From contig NZ_CACVAO010000001.1 in NCBI RefSeq assembly GCF_902726645.1, positions 3,544,636 to 3,608,635 on the forward strand: a stretch of DNA of 64,000 nt, read 5' to 3'. Numbering within the stretch: the first letter of the stretch is position 1; every line of letters starts with the position of its first letter. A program made the position numbers and the translations under genes. The notes under the pieces are model-generated. The model saw nothing but the letters and a program-made list of their open reading frames with translations. It did not search any database and had not been told where the DNA came from. This DNA comes from Halobacillus ihumii (lineage in GTDB: Bacteria; Bacillota; Bacilli; Bacillales; Halobacillaceae). Below, one piece after another: positions 26,161 to 34,881 of this stretch.

Positions 26161-26763
26161 TCACTCCGATTTTAAGTTTTGCATTTGTAATAGGTAACCT
26201 CTGAAATCTCGATAGCCAAAAGACGGTCCGGGATATTCCGTATAGGACCAGCCGACTGGATACGTACAAAGATGCCTGAAGCTCGGTGGATTACAGCGAG
26301 TAACCCCATATCCATACCATTCAGAATAATAGCCGAAATATGTTAATTGATAGATAGAATCGACGGTGATCTGTATGAGGACATGATCATTTTTAAAAGG
26401 AACTGGAAGCGTGTCGAGAGGAATCTGCAGATTTAGTAAACGGTCCAGGGCGACGCGTCGGTCCTCCCTGGATAACGTTGAAAAAAGACCTTCGCAAGCA
26501 GGGAAAGGTAAATGGCGGCGTTCCTTATAGAGGTGAAAAGCTGCGAAATCTAGAAGGTGGGAGGTTTCGTTTGCTAGTGGTGTTGGCAGACTGTCAAAAG
26601 ACATCATAAGGTATTCCCAAGTACACAAGTCCACACTGCCATATTGAAACGTCCAACCAGATGAGTATGCCATGATACTGGATGGGATAAGTGTATCAAC
26701 CACGGCCTTGAAATTTATTTGGGTAGAGTATGGGCATATAGGGTAACAAGCTGATGTGATCAT
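26161..26763 (-). CDS. Gluconate 2-dehydrogenase subunit 3-like protein
   Basis: A 200-residue protein upstream of the GMC oxidoreductase. The pattern FKAVVDTLIPSS at the N terminus and QITVDSIYQLTYFGYYSEWYGYG in the second half is typical of the small subunit 3 partners that precede GMC-type gluconate dehydrogenase subunits. It lacks a recognisable Tat signal at the start. The ATG follows AGAGGTG. The two genes are six bases apart and form an operon. Confidence 0.78.
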   Translation of the reverse strand: MITSACYPICPYSTQINFKAVVDTLIPSSIMAYSSGWTFQYGSVDLCTWEYLMMSFDSLPTPLANETSHLLDFAAFHLYKERRHLPFPACEGLFSTLSREDRRVALDRLLNLQIPLDTLPVPFKNDHVLIQITVDSIYQLTYFGYYSEWYGYGVTRCNPPSFRHLCTYPVGWSYTEYPGPSFGYRDFRGYLLQMQNLKSE

Positions 26764-26886
26764 GTAACACCTCTTTATTTACCTATTTAAGGTTATAAAT
26801 TAGGGATTACATTATATTAGATCTTCTGGAGCGTAAATATGATGAATGAATACTTCTTTTAATATTGAGAGGTCAAAAGGTCGTAA

Positions 26887-27018
26887 TCACGAAATGAATA
26901 AGTCCATTATGTAGAAGCCATCTGGCATTAAAAATGTACTGATTATTACTTGAAAAGCGAGTGCAATAATAATACCTACTACTACAACTGCTGTGATTAT
27001 ATCTATAGCTTTAGTCAA
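26887..27018 (-). CDS. Small single-span membrane protein (43 residues, TTG start)
   Basis: Starting at TTG 27018 with GGAGGGATC nine bases upstream, the frame gives 43 residues: MTKAIDIITAVVVVGIIIAL, then AFQVIISTFLMPDGFYIMDLF and a stop at 26887. One strong hydrophobic helix spans about residues 5-31. It stands alone between the GMC operon and a divergent gene pair. Family unknown; the ribosome site and hydrophobic pattern argue that it is real. Confidence 0.55.
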   Translation of the reverse strand: MTKAIDIITAVVVVGIIIALAFQVIISTFLMPDGFYIMDLFIS

Positions 27019-27220
27019 AATCGATCCCTCCGTCTTTTTGGTTAACCTCATTATCTTCACAGTAACAAAGTATTTCCTATTATTCGAATAAGTTGTAACC
27101 TTTTTGAAGATCTTATGAGAAAATGTCGTCCAAAATATGGTAAAATATAGTTGGTATCAGAAGTGTAGCTATTTTTGTGAGACCGGAGGAAGTTTTATTA
27201 AAGCAGGGGGAGTGCTTAAG

Positions 27221-27418
27221 ATGGATAAAAAAATGAAATCGGTGATTGGATTAATAGGCTCTCTTCTTGTATGTTTTTTTGGTTTATACCGCTTACTGGT
27301 TGAAGCCTCATCGACTGCTGACTTATTGCTTGTTCCTATAGCGTTTGCGGTATCAGGTTTTATAGGTGTTATTGGAAATTCACGTAATTTATTAAAGTTA
27401 AATAACAGGCCAGAGTAA
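27221..27418 (+). CDS. Small two-span membrane protein
   Basis: A 65-residue protein with two hydrophobic segments (about 8-26 and 34-54). The ATG at 27221 has GGGGGAGTG upstream; an in-frame ATG 28 codons earlier (27137) lacks a ribosome site and would add a non-conserved, Cys-containing stretch. The stop is four bases before the start of the kinase gene, which suggests co-transcription. Function unknown. Confidence 0.65.
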   Translation: MDKKMKSVIGLIGSLLVCFFGLYRLLVEASSTADLLLVPIAFAVSGFIGVIGNSRNLLKLNNRPE

Positions 27419-27422
27419 ACAT

Positions 27423-27989
27423 ATGAAACGATTGGATCGGAGACCAAAAGTCATCTCAATTGCAGCAGTATCCGGTGGGGGCAAGACTACGGTTACGAAA
27501 GGCTTAGAAGAGGAGTTACATAATGTAGTGAGCTTATTTTTTGATGAGTACACCTTTGAGAATTCGCCAGAGGATTTAATTGAATGGGTAGAAAAGGGAG
27601 CAGATTATAATGAGTGGAACCTAGAACCTCTCATATTAGATGTACAACATTTACTCCATTATGCTGAAAAGCCGCCTACATATATTCTACTTGATTATCC
27701 TTTCTCTTATAAAAATAAAGCAATGCGGGAATTTATTGATTTTTCTGTTTATATTGATACTTCCTTAGATGTAGCAATGGTGAGACGACTATTAAGGGAT
27801 TATCCTGGTGATTCAATTCTTCATGTTCATAATGATTTAAACTTTTATCTGAATCACGGAAGAAAAGGGTATTTGGAAATGGAAAAGTCGATAAAACCAA
27901 ATTCTGATTTCGTAATTAATGGTGATTTATCATCAGAGGTTATCGTGAACGTTATTATAGATGAAATGAGAAACAGAGGATTGTTTTAA
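27423..27989 (+). CDS. P-loop kinase of the uridine kinase-like group
   Basis: A 188-residue NTP-binding protein with Walker A AAVSGGGKTT (Lys21) and a uridine kinase/phosphoribulokinase-like layout: FFDEYTFENSPEDL after the first strand, LDYPFSYKNKAM as the second acidic strand, IDTSLDVAMVRRLLRD as the lid region. It probably phosphorylates a nucleoside or small alcohol, but the substrate is unknown. It follows a small membrane protein gene by four bases and precedes a DinB-family gene. Confidence 0.8.
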   Translation: MKRLDRRPKVISIAAVSGGGKTTVTKGLEEELHNVVSLFFDEYTFENSPEDLIEWVEKGADYNEWNLEPLILDVQHLLHYAEKPPTYILLDYPFSYKNKAMREFIDFSVYIDTSLDVAMVRRLLRDYPGDSILHVHNDLNFYLNHGRKGYLEMEKSIKPNSDFVINGDLSSEVIVNVIIDEMRNRGLF

Positions 27990-28058
27990 AAAACAATTCC
28001 AACTCCATTGAGCTTTATTAAGGTAGTTAGATTCTTCAAAAATTGGGAGTGTGAAGCA

Positions 28059-28547
28059 ATGAATGTTTTGAAAGAACAATACGAATGGATTCGGTTTACA
28101 AGAGAAAAACTATTTCAATATTGTGAAACGATAACAGCAGAAGATTATATGTGTGAACTTGATCAATTCGGCTGGGGATCGATACGAAACCTGCATGTAC
28201 ACGTTGCGGAATGTTATCAATCTTGGCTTGGTAACTTTGGTCTGCAAAAAGGCCTTACATTAGTAACGCCGGAACTGGCTGGGAATGTGGAAGATATGAG
28301 GGGGATTTTCGAAAAAGTAGATCGGCTTGTCTATGAGTTTCTGGAAGAGTTTGAAGGCCAGTGGAACATTGGTATCTCAGGTCCTGTGTCATGGAAAGAG
28401 GAGGAAGAAGAGTTAACTCCTCTTTGGCTCTACACTCATGTAGCTACTCATGAGTTTCATCACAAAGGGCAAATTGTATCGATGAGCAGGCAGTTGGGTA
28501 ACATACCTGAAGATACCGACCTTATTGAACCAGAGAGAGATAAATAG
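28059..28547 (+). CDS. DinB-family metal-dependent protein
   Basis: A 162-residue four-helix DinB/YfiT-like protein. The metal His triad is visible as HVHVAECYQ (about 49-57) and HEFHHKGQ (about 134-141). Families of this kind include thiol-dependent transferases such as bacillithiol transferase. The start is the ATG at 28059, with GGGAGTG upstream, rather than the ATG at 28008. It lies 70 bases downstream of the kinase gene and ends at a strong terminator. Confidence 0.85.
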   Translation: MNVLKEQYEWIRFTREKLFQYCETITAEDYMCELDQFGWGSIRNLHVHVAECYQSWLGNFGLQKGLTLVTPELAGNVEDMRGIFEKVDRLVYEFLEEFEGQWNIGISGPVSWKEEEEELTPLWLYTHVATHEFHHKGQIVSMSRQLGNIPEDTDLIEPERDK

Positions 28548-28572
28548 TTTTTTAGCATAGCTATAAGTCCAG

Positions 28573-28614
28573 AATGACACGATTTCCTGCTAAGGTCAGC
28601 TCGTGTCATTTCTA
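28573..28614 (+). terminator. Terminator after the DinB-family gene
   Basis: Perfect stem AATGACACGA/TCGTGTCATT (28573-28582, 28601-28610) with T-rich tail. Confidence 0.85.
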
Positions 28615-28673
28615 TTTTATATGTAAACGGTTCTTTTACGTTTGATGGAGATCCCTATTTCATATCCGCACGC

Positions 28674-28940
28674 TTAGACATGCTGCTTGAGGAACGCTAA
28701 ACCTGCCTGCGTGACTCGGGGATCAGATAAAGAGACATCCAGAAAATCATCTAGCCTTTTGTTTAAGCCGAAACCTGAGGCGAGACGGTTTTTGAGCGTG
28801 TGTTCAAGGATATCATAAAAGGATTCTTCACTTAGGTGTCCTTGCCAGCGGTCGACTTGCTTAGGATACTGCTGAATTGCGTCAAGGACTCGTGCGACTT
28901 CGCCATTAAATTCCTCAATCGATTTAAAAATGATGAGCAC
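28674..28940 (-). CDS. Hypothetical small protein
   Basis: An 88-residue charged helical protein ([31 protein letters not shown]). No known family. The start is GTG at 28940, with AGGGAAGGGA directly upstream; no ATG follows near the N terminus. It is alone between the DinB-family gene and a divergent AraC regulator. Confidence 0.55.
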   Translation of the reverse strand: MLIIFKSIEEFNGEVARVLDAIQQYPKQVDRWQGHLSEESFYDILEHTLKNRLASGFGLNKRLDDFLDVSLSDPRVTQAGLAFLKQHV

Positions 28941-29098
28941 TCCCTTCCCTGTATCCAGGTTACAAGAATTGTGTCGACGTTCATTGCTCAGAAAAACGTA
29001 TTATTTTTCTTATACCCGTAATCCTGCACAACGAAGCACGAAATGTCGGGAAGGCGTCATCGGACTCTTGTTACTCTTTAAAGGAAGGAGGTCAGCTA

Positions 29099-29974
29099 AT
29101 GGATTCGCTAAAAGGTATGAATGAAGCTATCGATTATATTGAAAAACATCTTCTAGACGAGGTTAATTTGAAAGAAACGGCAAGACGTGCGTATTGTTCG
29201 GAGTATCATTTCAAGCGAATGTTTTCGTTTTTAGCTGGTGTGTCGTTATCGGAATATATTCGCCGCAGACGACTGACACTGGCAGCATTCGAGCTTAAAA
29301 ACAGTCAGGAAAAGGTTATTGATATAGCTTTAAAATATGGATATAACTCACCAGATTCCTTTTCCAGAGCTTTTTTCAATATTCATGGCCTTACCCCATC
29401 TGAAGCTAGAAAAAATGGCCATTCTCTTAAAGCTTATCCGCGAATGACCTTTCAATTAGCCATTCAAGGAGGAGAAGAAATGAACTATCGAATTGAAGAA
29501 AAACAACCATTTCGGATTGTTGGCAGACAGAAAAGGGTTCCGATCATTTTTCAGGGAGAAAATCCGGAGATTACAGCGATGTGGAAAACGTTAAGTAAAG
29601 AGGCTATTGATAAACTTAAAGATCTTTCTAATGTGGAACCAGCCGGATTGATTCAGGCATCGACGAACTTTTCTGAAGGCAGGATGGAGGAAAAAGGGGA
29701 ACTTGACCATTATATTGGCGTCGCCACGACAAAGGAGGCTCCGGAAAACTTCGCCCAGCTTGAAGTACCAGCCTCAACGTGGGCAGTATTTGAAGCGGTC
29801 GGACCGTTCCCTGATACGCTGCAAAACGTTTGGGGACGCATTTATTCGGAATGGTTTCCGTCCTCGACTTACGAACAAACAGAGGGGCCGGAAATATTGT
29901 GGAACGAGCATATGGATATAACATCCCCAACTTTTACAAGTGAAATTTGGATCCCCGTTGTCAAAAAAGAATAG
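29099..29974 (+). CDS. AraC-family regulator with GyrI-like effector domain
   Basis: A 291-residue regulator. The N-terminal double helix-turn-helix (about 5-105) has the AraC signature [20 protein letters not shown]. The C-terminal GyrI-like/AraC effector-binding domain (about 128-290, from [15 protein letters not shown]) probably binds a small hydrophobic cation or drug. This order is that of Rob and BltR-like regulators. The ATG follows AAGGAGG. No efflux pump gene lies beside it, so its targets are unknown. Confidence 0.9.
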   Translation: MDSLKGMNEAIDYIEKHLLDEVNLKETARRAYCSEYHFKRMFSFLAGVSLSEYIRRRRLTLAAFELKNSQEKVIDIALKYGYNSPDSFSRAFFNIHGLTPSEARKNGHSLKAYPRMTFQLAIQGGEEMNYRIEEKQPFRIVGRQKRVPIIFQGENPEITAMWKTLSKEAIDKLKDLSNVEPAGLIQASTNFSEGRMEEKGELDHYIGVATTKEAPENFAQLEVPASTWAVFEAVGPFPDTLQNVWGRIYSEWFPSSTYEQTEGPEILWNEHMDITSPTFTSEIWIPVVKKE

Positions 29975-29984
29975 CTGTTGACTT

Positions 29985-30026
29985 GCAAAAATCCCCATTC
30001 ATAGGTGCAGAAGGGGATTTTTGCGT
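29985..30026 (+). terminator. Terminator after the AraC-family gene
   Basis: Perfect stem GCAAAAATCCCC/GGGGATTTTTGC (29985-29996, 30013-30024). Confidence 0.85.
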
Positions 30027-30028
30027 TT

Positions 30029-30385
30029 CTATTGATCGATCAGTTCAATTATATAGGTTCCGCGCTCTGTGATTAACGAGAAGCGTGTATCGTCAAATTG
30101 GTACAAGCTCGTGTCCTCTAGCGGTATTTCGTAAAAAGATGACGGGAGCGGCTGGGGAGCGGGTGATTCTGTTTGAGTGGTTCCCGTTCCATTTAATTGC
30201 AGAGCATGCATCGGTTCGTACTCATCGAGTCGCCTCGTATTGGTCTCATATGAGATTGAATCCAGCTGCATCAAAGTTTCGTCGTGATCTTCGAGTTCTT
30301 GTTTTGTCACTTTAATGGTTTTACCGCTCCACTGCTGCAGCAATTCGTTAAATTCCTCAACGGATAAGTATTCTCGGTTCATCAT
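30029..30385 (-). CDS. Hypothetical protein
   Basis: A 118-residue acidic protein (YLSVEEFNELLQQWSGK near the start, a Pro-rich middle SPAPQPLP, ending FSLITERGTYIIEL). Two ATGs stand in tandem (30385 and 30382) with AGGAGGG four and seven bases upstream; the second has the better spacing. Family unknown. It is alone and convergent with the AraC-type gene. Confidence 0.65.
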   Translation of the reverse strand: MMNREYLSVEEFNELLQQWSGKTIKVTKQELEDHDETLMQLDSISYETNTRRLDEYEPMHALQLNGTGTTQTESPAPQPLPSSFYEIPLEDTSLYQFDDTRFSLITERGTYIIELIDQ

Positions 30386-30583
30386 AATCCCTCCTGACCT
30401 TTAGATTTTCCTAAGAGGCTTGAAATCATACGGAAACAGGGCTTTCGGAAGCGTGCGTGCTTGTACTTTTTGAATTGTCAGACAGACTAATTGACGAAGG
30501 CGGTGCAAAACAGCTAAAGTTACCAGTAATAGGAATTACTTATATTTTACTCTAGAACGAGTTTGTTTAAAGGGGAAAGCTGT

Positions 30584-31513
30584 ATGCTGGAAGAAATGAC
30601 AAAAGGGATCTACAAACTGGTGGTTCAGTTTCCATCAGGGATGCAAGAAGTGAATTGTTATTTGATCGAAGGTGAGCGGGGTTACACCGTCATTGATACA
30701 GGCACATACTCTGAAGAGGCCAAGGCGGGCTGGGAGGAATTGCTGAAATCAGGGGTGGCGATCGAAAAAGTTGTATTGACGCATACTCACCAGGATCATA
30801 TTGGGCTTGCAAGGTGGTTTCAGCAGGAGAAAGGTGTTCCTGTCTATACCTCAACGATCAGTTACGGTGAAATGAAGAAACGCCGTGAAACAAATGTCAG
30901 GCGCAACATTGATCGTTTAGTCAAACGTCACGGTGGTCCCGGAGTTCCTGAGGAAATGGCTGATGATTCGTTTATTTACGATTTCGAACCCGATGGTTTT
31001 TTTGAGAAAAACGATCAGATTCAGTTGGGCGACGATATTTATGAGACGATTTGGACGCCAGGTCATGCTTGGGATCACGTTTGTTTTTACAATGAAGAGA
31101 AGCAAGTGATGATTATTGGCGATCACTTATTAAATCATATTTCCCCTGTGATCGGGCTTTGGCTGGGTGAGGAAAGTGATGTCTTACGGGAATATTACGA
31201 TTCATTGGAAGGGATCAAGCCTTATCGCGCTCGTGTTGCGCTGCCTGGTCATGGGGAGGCGATCGATCATTTAGCTGAGCGGGTTGATGAGGTCAGGAAT
31301 AGGCATGATCAACGCCTTCAAGAAGTGTTGGATAGGGTTCAAAATCAATGGAGCACAGCCCATGACGTCTGTCAGGCTATGTATGGAACGTTACATATTA
31401 TTTTATTCTTAAGTCCTTTCATGGCAACACTCACTCGGTTGATTCATTTAGAAGGAAATGGAAAAGTGGAGCGGAAAACGATCGACGGGAAGGTGTTGTT
31501 CCGAGCGTATTGA
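30584..31513 (+). CDS. Metallo-beta-lactamase fold hydrolase
   Basis: A 309-residue MBL-fold hydrolase. Metal motif LTHTHQDHIGL (about 72-82), then WTPGHAWDHVCFY, MIIGDHLLNHISP and LPGHGEAID. A C-terminal winged-helix domain (about 240-309) is typical of the YqgX/YhfI-unlike, LACTB2-like group. The start is the ATG at 30584 (AAAGGGGAAAG upstream), seven codons inside the longest frame. Substrate unknown. It is distinct from the MBL gene at 13067. Confidence 0.88.
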   Translation: MLEEMTKGIYKLVVQFPSGMQEVNCYLIEGERGYTVIDTGTYSEEAKAGWEELLKSGVAIEKVVLTHTHQDHIGLARWFQQEKGVPVYTSTISYGEMKKRRETNVRRNIDRLVKRHGGPGVPEEMADDSFIYDFEPDGFFEKNDQIQLGDDIYETIWTPGHAWDHVCFYNEEKQVMIIGDHLLNHISPVIGLWLGEESDVLREYYDSLEGIKPYRARVALPGHGEAIDHLAERVDEVRNRHDQRLQEVLDRVQNQWSTAHDVCQAMYGTLHIILFLSPFMATLTRLIHLEGNGKVERKTIDGKVLFRAY

Positions 31514-31582
31514 ACGAGTTTCCATAGGCTGCAACAGGGTATAGAACTGAAGAACCTTTCTTTCCAAATGGAGGAGATAAGT

Positions 31583-32104
31583 ATGGAGGTCTTGGAAGCC
31601 ATCAAGGCAAGAAGAGAAATTACATCTTATAAGGATGAACCGATTCCTGATGATATCTTGCGTCAAGTGGAGGATGCGGGAGTTTTTGCCCCGACAGGCA
31701 ATAATCTTCCATCTAAACATTTGATTGTGGTGAAGGAACGGGAAACATTGGATAAGTTAGCGGAGACCACCCCCTATATGGCTTGGATGAAAGAAGCCCA
31801 GGCAGCTATTGTGGTGGCCGGAAAACCAGAAATTAGCAAATATTGGCTGCAGGATGCTTCATTTGCCTGTGCGTTTATCTGGCTTGAGGCTGTTGAAGTG
31901 GGTCTTGGTTCAGCCTTCGGAGCCATCTACCATGCACAGGATCAGCAAGAATCCGCTGAGCGGGAAACGCATGTAAGAAAACTCCTCGGGATCCCTGAGG
32001 AATGTCGTATTGTAGCGGGACTAGGACTCGGGTATCCAGACCAAACTCCAAAGCCAAAAAACCACGTACCGAGAGATGAAATCGTCCGTTATGAATCATT
32101 TTAA
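31583..32104 (+). CDS. Nitroreductase family protein
   Basis: A 173-residue flavin enzyme with the FMN-binding start IKARREITSYKDEPI, the APTGNNLPS loop (about 36-44) and the C-terminal GLGLGYPDQTPKPKNH motif. It reduces nitro- or quinone-type compounds with NAD(P)H; the natural substrate is unknown. The ATG at 31583 follows GGAGGAG, so the ATG five codons upstream is not used. Monocistronic, ended by a hairpin. Confidence 0.9.
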   Translation: MEVLEAIKARREITSYKDEPIPDDILRQVEDAGVFAPTGNNLPSKHLIVVKERETLDKLAETTPYMAWMKEAQAAIVVAGKPEISKYWLQDASFACAFIWLEAVEVGLGSAFGAIYHAQDQQESAERETHVRKLLGIPEECRIVAGLGLGYPDQTPKPKNHVPRDEIVRYESF

Positions 32105-32122
32105 AGAAGGTGTGAAGAAATG

Positions 32123-32166
32123 AGGTTGTCCCAAAAGTGTAAACCACTTAAAGGACAACCTTTTTA
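32123..32166 (+). terminator. Nitroreductase terminator
   Basis: Perfect stem AGGTTGTCC/GGACAACCT (32123-32131, 32153-32161) plus T-run. Confidence 0.85.
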
Positions 32167-32257
32167 CATATAATTACCACCTCAGGTCATCCTTTCATTT
32201 CCATTTTCAAAAAAGAGAGTGGTGGATTCGCCTCACCTTATTATCAGCATGTTTTTA

Positions 32258-32385
32258 GATAGCTCCCTGACGTGATGCGATAACGTCCTGTCTCAAAAAT
32301 ATAGCGACCTGTCTCAAATAGATACTTCCCTAACTCGACGTCATAACGACTTAACGCACAAACATAACGCCGTAACTAAAATTAA
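32258..32385 (-). repeat. 21-base-period intergenic array, copy C
   Basis: On the minus strand six units of 21 bases begin GGCGTTAT, GTCGTTAT, GGAAGTAT, GTCGCTAT, GACGTTAT and GGAGCTAT. It is the longest and cleanest copy of the family seen at 1422-1538 and 8409-8530. It lies between two convergent genes. Confidence 0.8.
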
Positions 32386-32419
32386 GGTCCGCCTGGCAGT
32401 AGTTATGGATGCTCTACTC

Positions 32420-33796
32420 TCAGTTGAGTTTTGACAAGGCTTGTTCATAAGCGGCAAGTGTATCCTGCACTTCTTTTTCCCCGTGAACCGTCGATAAACT
32501 GTAGCGATTTAACGGCTTCGTATAAATACCTTCGTTTAGCAAAAGAAAATCCAACTGTTTTCTCATCGAAAAATTTGCTTGTTGAAATTCCCGATGGTTC
32601 TGTATCTTTTCTTTATCGGTGATGACTACATTGAAAATAGATCCGAGACCAATTGTCTGCATGGAAATTCCGTGTTTCGCAAACAGTTCGCTGATTCCTT
32701 TTTTCAACTGGCGGGTTGTGACCAGAACATGATCCATCTCTTGTTCAAGGACGTGGATGGTGGCGAGCCCGGCAGCTAGAATAGTTGGGTGTCCGTTGTA
32801 TGTGCCGCTATGGAACAAAACATTTTTTGCTTGGGAGGTTTTACTTTGGCTGGAGTCGAACACATCTGAGTTGGAAGTTGGAGCGCTCGTCATGAGCACG
32901 TCTTGCTTTCCTCCTACAATCCCCACCGGAAAACCGCCACCGATTACTTTTCCTAATGTAGTAAGATCAGGTGTGATCCCGTAAGCAGCCTGAGCACCGC
33001 CGAGCCCGATGCGAAAACCTGTCTTGACTTCATCAAAAATAAGCAGGATGCCGAGCTCTTCTGTAACCTTACGCAGTCCTTCCATAAAGGCCTGTTCCGC
33101 TGGGATAAATCCGCTCTGAATTGGCTCAAGGATTACCGCTGCGATGTCGTCTTTCTTTTTCCGTAAAATCTCTGCTGCAGCGTCAAGGTTGTTGAATGGC
33201 AGGACGATGGTGTGTTCCTGATGATATGGGTCGACTCCTTTTGATTCAATAACAGATGACGGCTCCGCAGCGGGACCGGCATTGTCTATCGGAGGATTAA
33301 CGCTTAAGAGGACTTGGTCATAACCTCCGTGATAGTGACCTTCAAACTTGGCAATTTTGTGCTTGCCTGTGTAAGCATGGGCCATGCGGATGGCTAAAAG
33401 GGTCGCTTCTGTACCTGAATTTGTATAACGAATCTTTTCCATACTCGGGTAGTGCTGCATGATTTTGTTCGCCATTTCTACTTCAAGGCGGTGCGGGGTT
33501 CCGAATAAAAATGTCCCGTTATCCTCCATCTGGGACTGGATGGCATGAGTCACGGCTGAATGGCCGTGTCCGAGCATGAGGGCGCCGTATGAGAGGAGGT
33601 AATCTACATATTTATTACCATCGATATCATATAGATACGCGCCAGCGCCCTGGCCCATAATAATTGGATAAGGGTCAAAGGCTTTAATATTGGCTGTCAC
33701 ACCGCCGGGCATCACATGTTTGGCTGCTGTTGAGAACTCCTTGGATTTCGGTGTTCTGTTTAGGAACTCCGCTAACGCTTCGTTTTTGGTTTGCAT
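32420..33796 (-). CDS. Class III (GSA-type) PLP-dependent aminotransferase
   Basis: A 458-residue aminotransferase of the glutamate-1-semialdehyde aminomutase-like group. Landmarks: MPGGVTANIK near the N terminus, NSGTEATLLAIRMA phosphate loop, LIFDEVKTGFR and LGKVIGGGFPVG with the PLP lysine. It is not the haem enzyme HemL, which has a different N-terminal motif. The start is the ATG at 33796 with AAGGTGGAG upstream; a GTG two codons earlier lies too near. It is divergent from an RpiR-type regulator whose operator-like palindromes lie between them. Confidence 0.85.
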   Translation of the reverse strand: MQTKNEALAEFLNRTPKSKEFSTAAKHVMPGGVTANIKAFDPYPIIMGQGAGAYLYDIDGNKYVDYLLSYGALMLGHGHSAVTHAIQSQMEDNGTFLFGTPHRLEVEMANKIMQHYPSMEKIRYTNSGTEATLLAIRMAHAYTGKHKIAKFEGHYHGGYDQVLLSVNPPIDNAGPAAEPSSVIESKGVDPYHQEHTIVLPFNNLDAAAEILRKKKDDIAAVILEPIQSGFIPAEQAFMEGLRKVTEELGILLIFDEVKTGFRIGLGGAQAAYGITPDLTTLGKVIGGGFPVGIVGGKQDVLMTSAPTSNSDVFDSSQSKTSQAKNVLFHSGTYNGHPTILAAGLATIHVLEQEMDHVLVTTRQLKKGISELFAKHGISMQTIGLGSIFNVVITDKEKIQNHREFQQANFSMRKQLDFLLLNEGIYTKPLNRYSLSTVHGEKEVQDTLAAYEQALSKLN

Positions 33797-33841
33797 AAAC
33801 ACTCCACCTTTCAGAAAAATATATTACTTATTTTATTTATT

Positions 33842-33859
33842 ATGAAATATATACTTCAT
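33842..33859. promoter_or_regulatory. Operator-like palindrome, distal copy
   Basis: ATGAAATATATACTTCAT, arms ATGAAAT/ACTTCAT (six of seven paired). It is the second copy of the palindrome at 33913-33930 and lies nearer the aminotransferase. Confidence 0.55.
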
Positions 33860-33879
33860 TTTACATCGATAAAGTAAAC

Positions 33880-33931
33880 TTGTGAATAGTTAATTTCTTT
33901 TATATAATTAATATGAAATTTATATTTCATA
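33880..33931 (+). promoter_or_regulatory. RpiR-gene promoter with palindromic operator
   Basis: TTGTGA (33880-33885), 17 bases, TATAAT (33903-33908). The perfect seven-base palindrome ATGAAAT-TTAT-ATTTCAT occupies 33913-33930 at the transcription start, so autoregulation is likely. RpiR-type factors bind palindromes of this size; the match is by position and symmetry. Confidence 0.7.
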
Positions 33932-33970
33932 AATAGCTAAAGAATTTCATAGTAAAGGAATCGATATAGT

Positions 33971-34831
33971 ATGGAAGACAATGTTTATCAGCTTATGGCT
34001 GAAAAAATTTCATTAATGAGTAAATCACAGAAGAAAATAGCTTCCTATGTATTGGAAAATACCAGCACCGTCCCATTTCTAAATGTAGCTAAACTGGCGG
34101 CGGAAGCTGGAGTTAGTGAGGCAACGATCGTGCGGTTTGCTGTCTTTCTAGGATACTCCGGCTACCCAGAATTTCAGCAGGCTATGCAGCACGCTGTTAA
34201 ACAGCAACTGTCCACGACAGAAAGACTGAAGTTGTCTTCAGAAATGGGGGAAGGAAGAGAGCAGACGATCTATGATATGTTCCACCATGATCAGGAAAAC
34301 ATTCGCATGACGATGGAGCAACTGGATAAAACAGCTTTTTTCCAAGCGGTTGAAGCATTGCTTGAAGCAAAAACTATTTATATTTCTGCGAATCGAAGTG
34401 CCGCTTCACTCGGTGTATTTCTTCAATACTATCTAAGTATTTTGCTAGGCAACACTGAAAGAGTCGGGACGGTGGAAAACAGTGCGGAACAGTTATACGA
34501 ACTAGGGAAAGGGGATGTGGTCTTCGCGATTAGTTACTCCCGTTATACACGAAGTACGATCAACATGGCAGCTTACGCAAAACAGCAGGGAGCGACAACG
34601 ATCGCCCTTACCGACTCTTTGTTATCCCCACTCATTCCGCATGCGGATGTGGCATTGACAGCCTCAAGCCAGCTTCCGACATTTATTGATTCTTTTGTGG
34701 CGCCTTTCAGTGTAGTCAATGCGCTGGTAGCGGCGGTTGGGAAGGAAAGAAGGAATGAAGTAGAGGAGCGTCTTGAGAAATTTGAAGATATCTGGGATAA
34801 GCTGGATATTTTTTATAAGGAAGAAGATTAA
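33971..34831 (+). CDS. MurR/RpiR-family transcriptional regulator
   Basis: A 286-residue regulator. The N-terminal helix-turn-helix (about 1-77, with AAEAGVSEATIVRFAVFLGYSGYPEF) is followed by a SIS sugar-phosphate-binding domain (about 125-260, with ISYSRYTRSTINMAAYAKQ and IALTDSLLSPL). It would sense a phosphorylated sugar and control the divergent aminotransferase gene and itself. Start ATG 33971 with AAAGGAA upstream. Confidence 0.9.
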   Translation: MEDNVYQLMAEKISLMSKSQKKIASYVLENTSTVPFLNVAKLAAEAGVSEATIVRFAVFLGYSGYPEFQQAMQHAVKQQLSTTERLKLSSEMGEGREQTIYDMFHHDQENIRMTMEQLDKTAFFQAVEALLEAKTIYISANRSAASLGVFLQYYLSILLGNTERVGTVENSAEQLYELGKGDVVFAISYSRYTRSTINMAAYAKQQGATTIALTDSLLSPLIPHADVALTASSQLPTFIDSFVAPFSVVNALVAAVGKERRNEVEERLEKFEDIWDKLDIFYKEED

Positions 34832-34837
34832 ATACAA

Positions 34838-34870
34838 AAACACAACCCTGCATGAGGTTGTGTTTTTTTT
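34838..34870 (+). terminator. RpiR-gene terminator
   Basis: Perfect stem AAACACAACC/GGTTGTGTTT with eight T residues. Confidence 0.92.
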
Positions 34871-34881
34871 CGCTATCCGAG

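Noticed and set aside
30431..30555. Short open stretch ending ...LKLPVIGITYILL before the MBL gene.
   Set aside because: About 35 codons without a start or ribosome site; could be a remnant of a membrane protein but cannot be supported.
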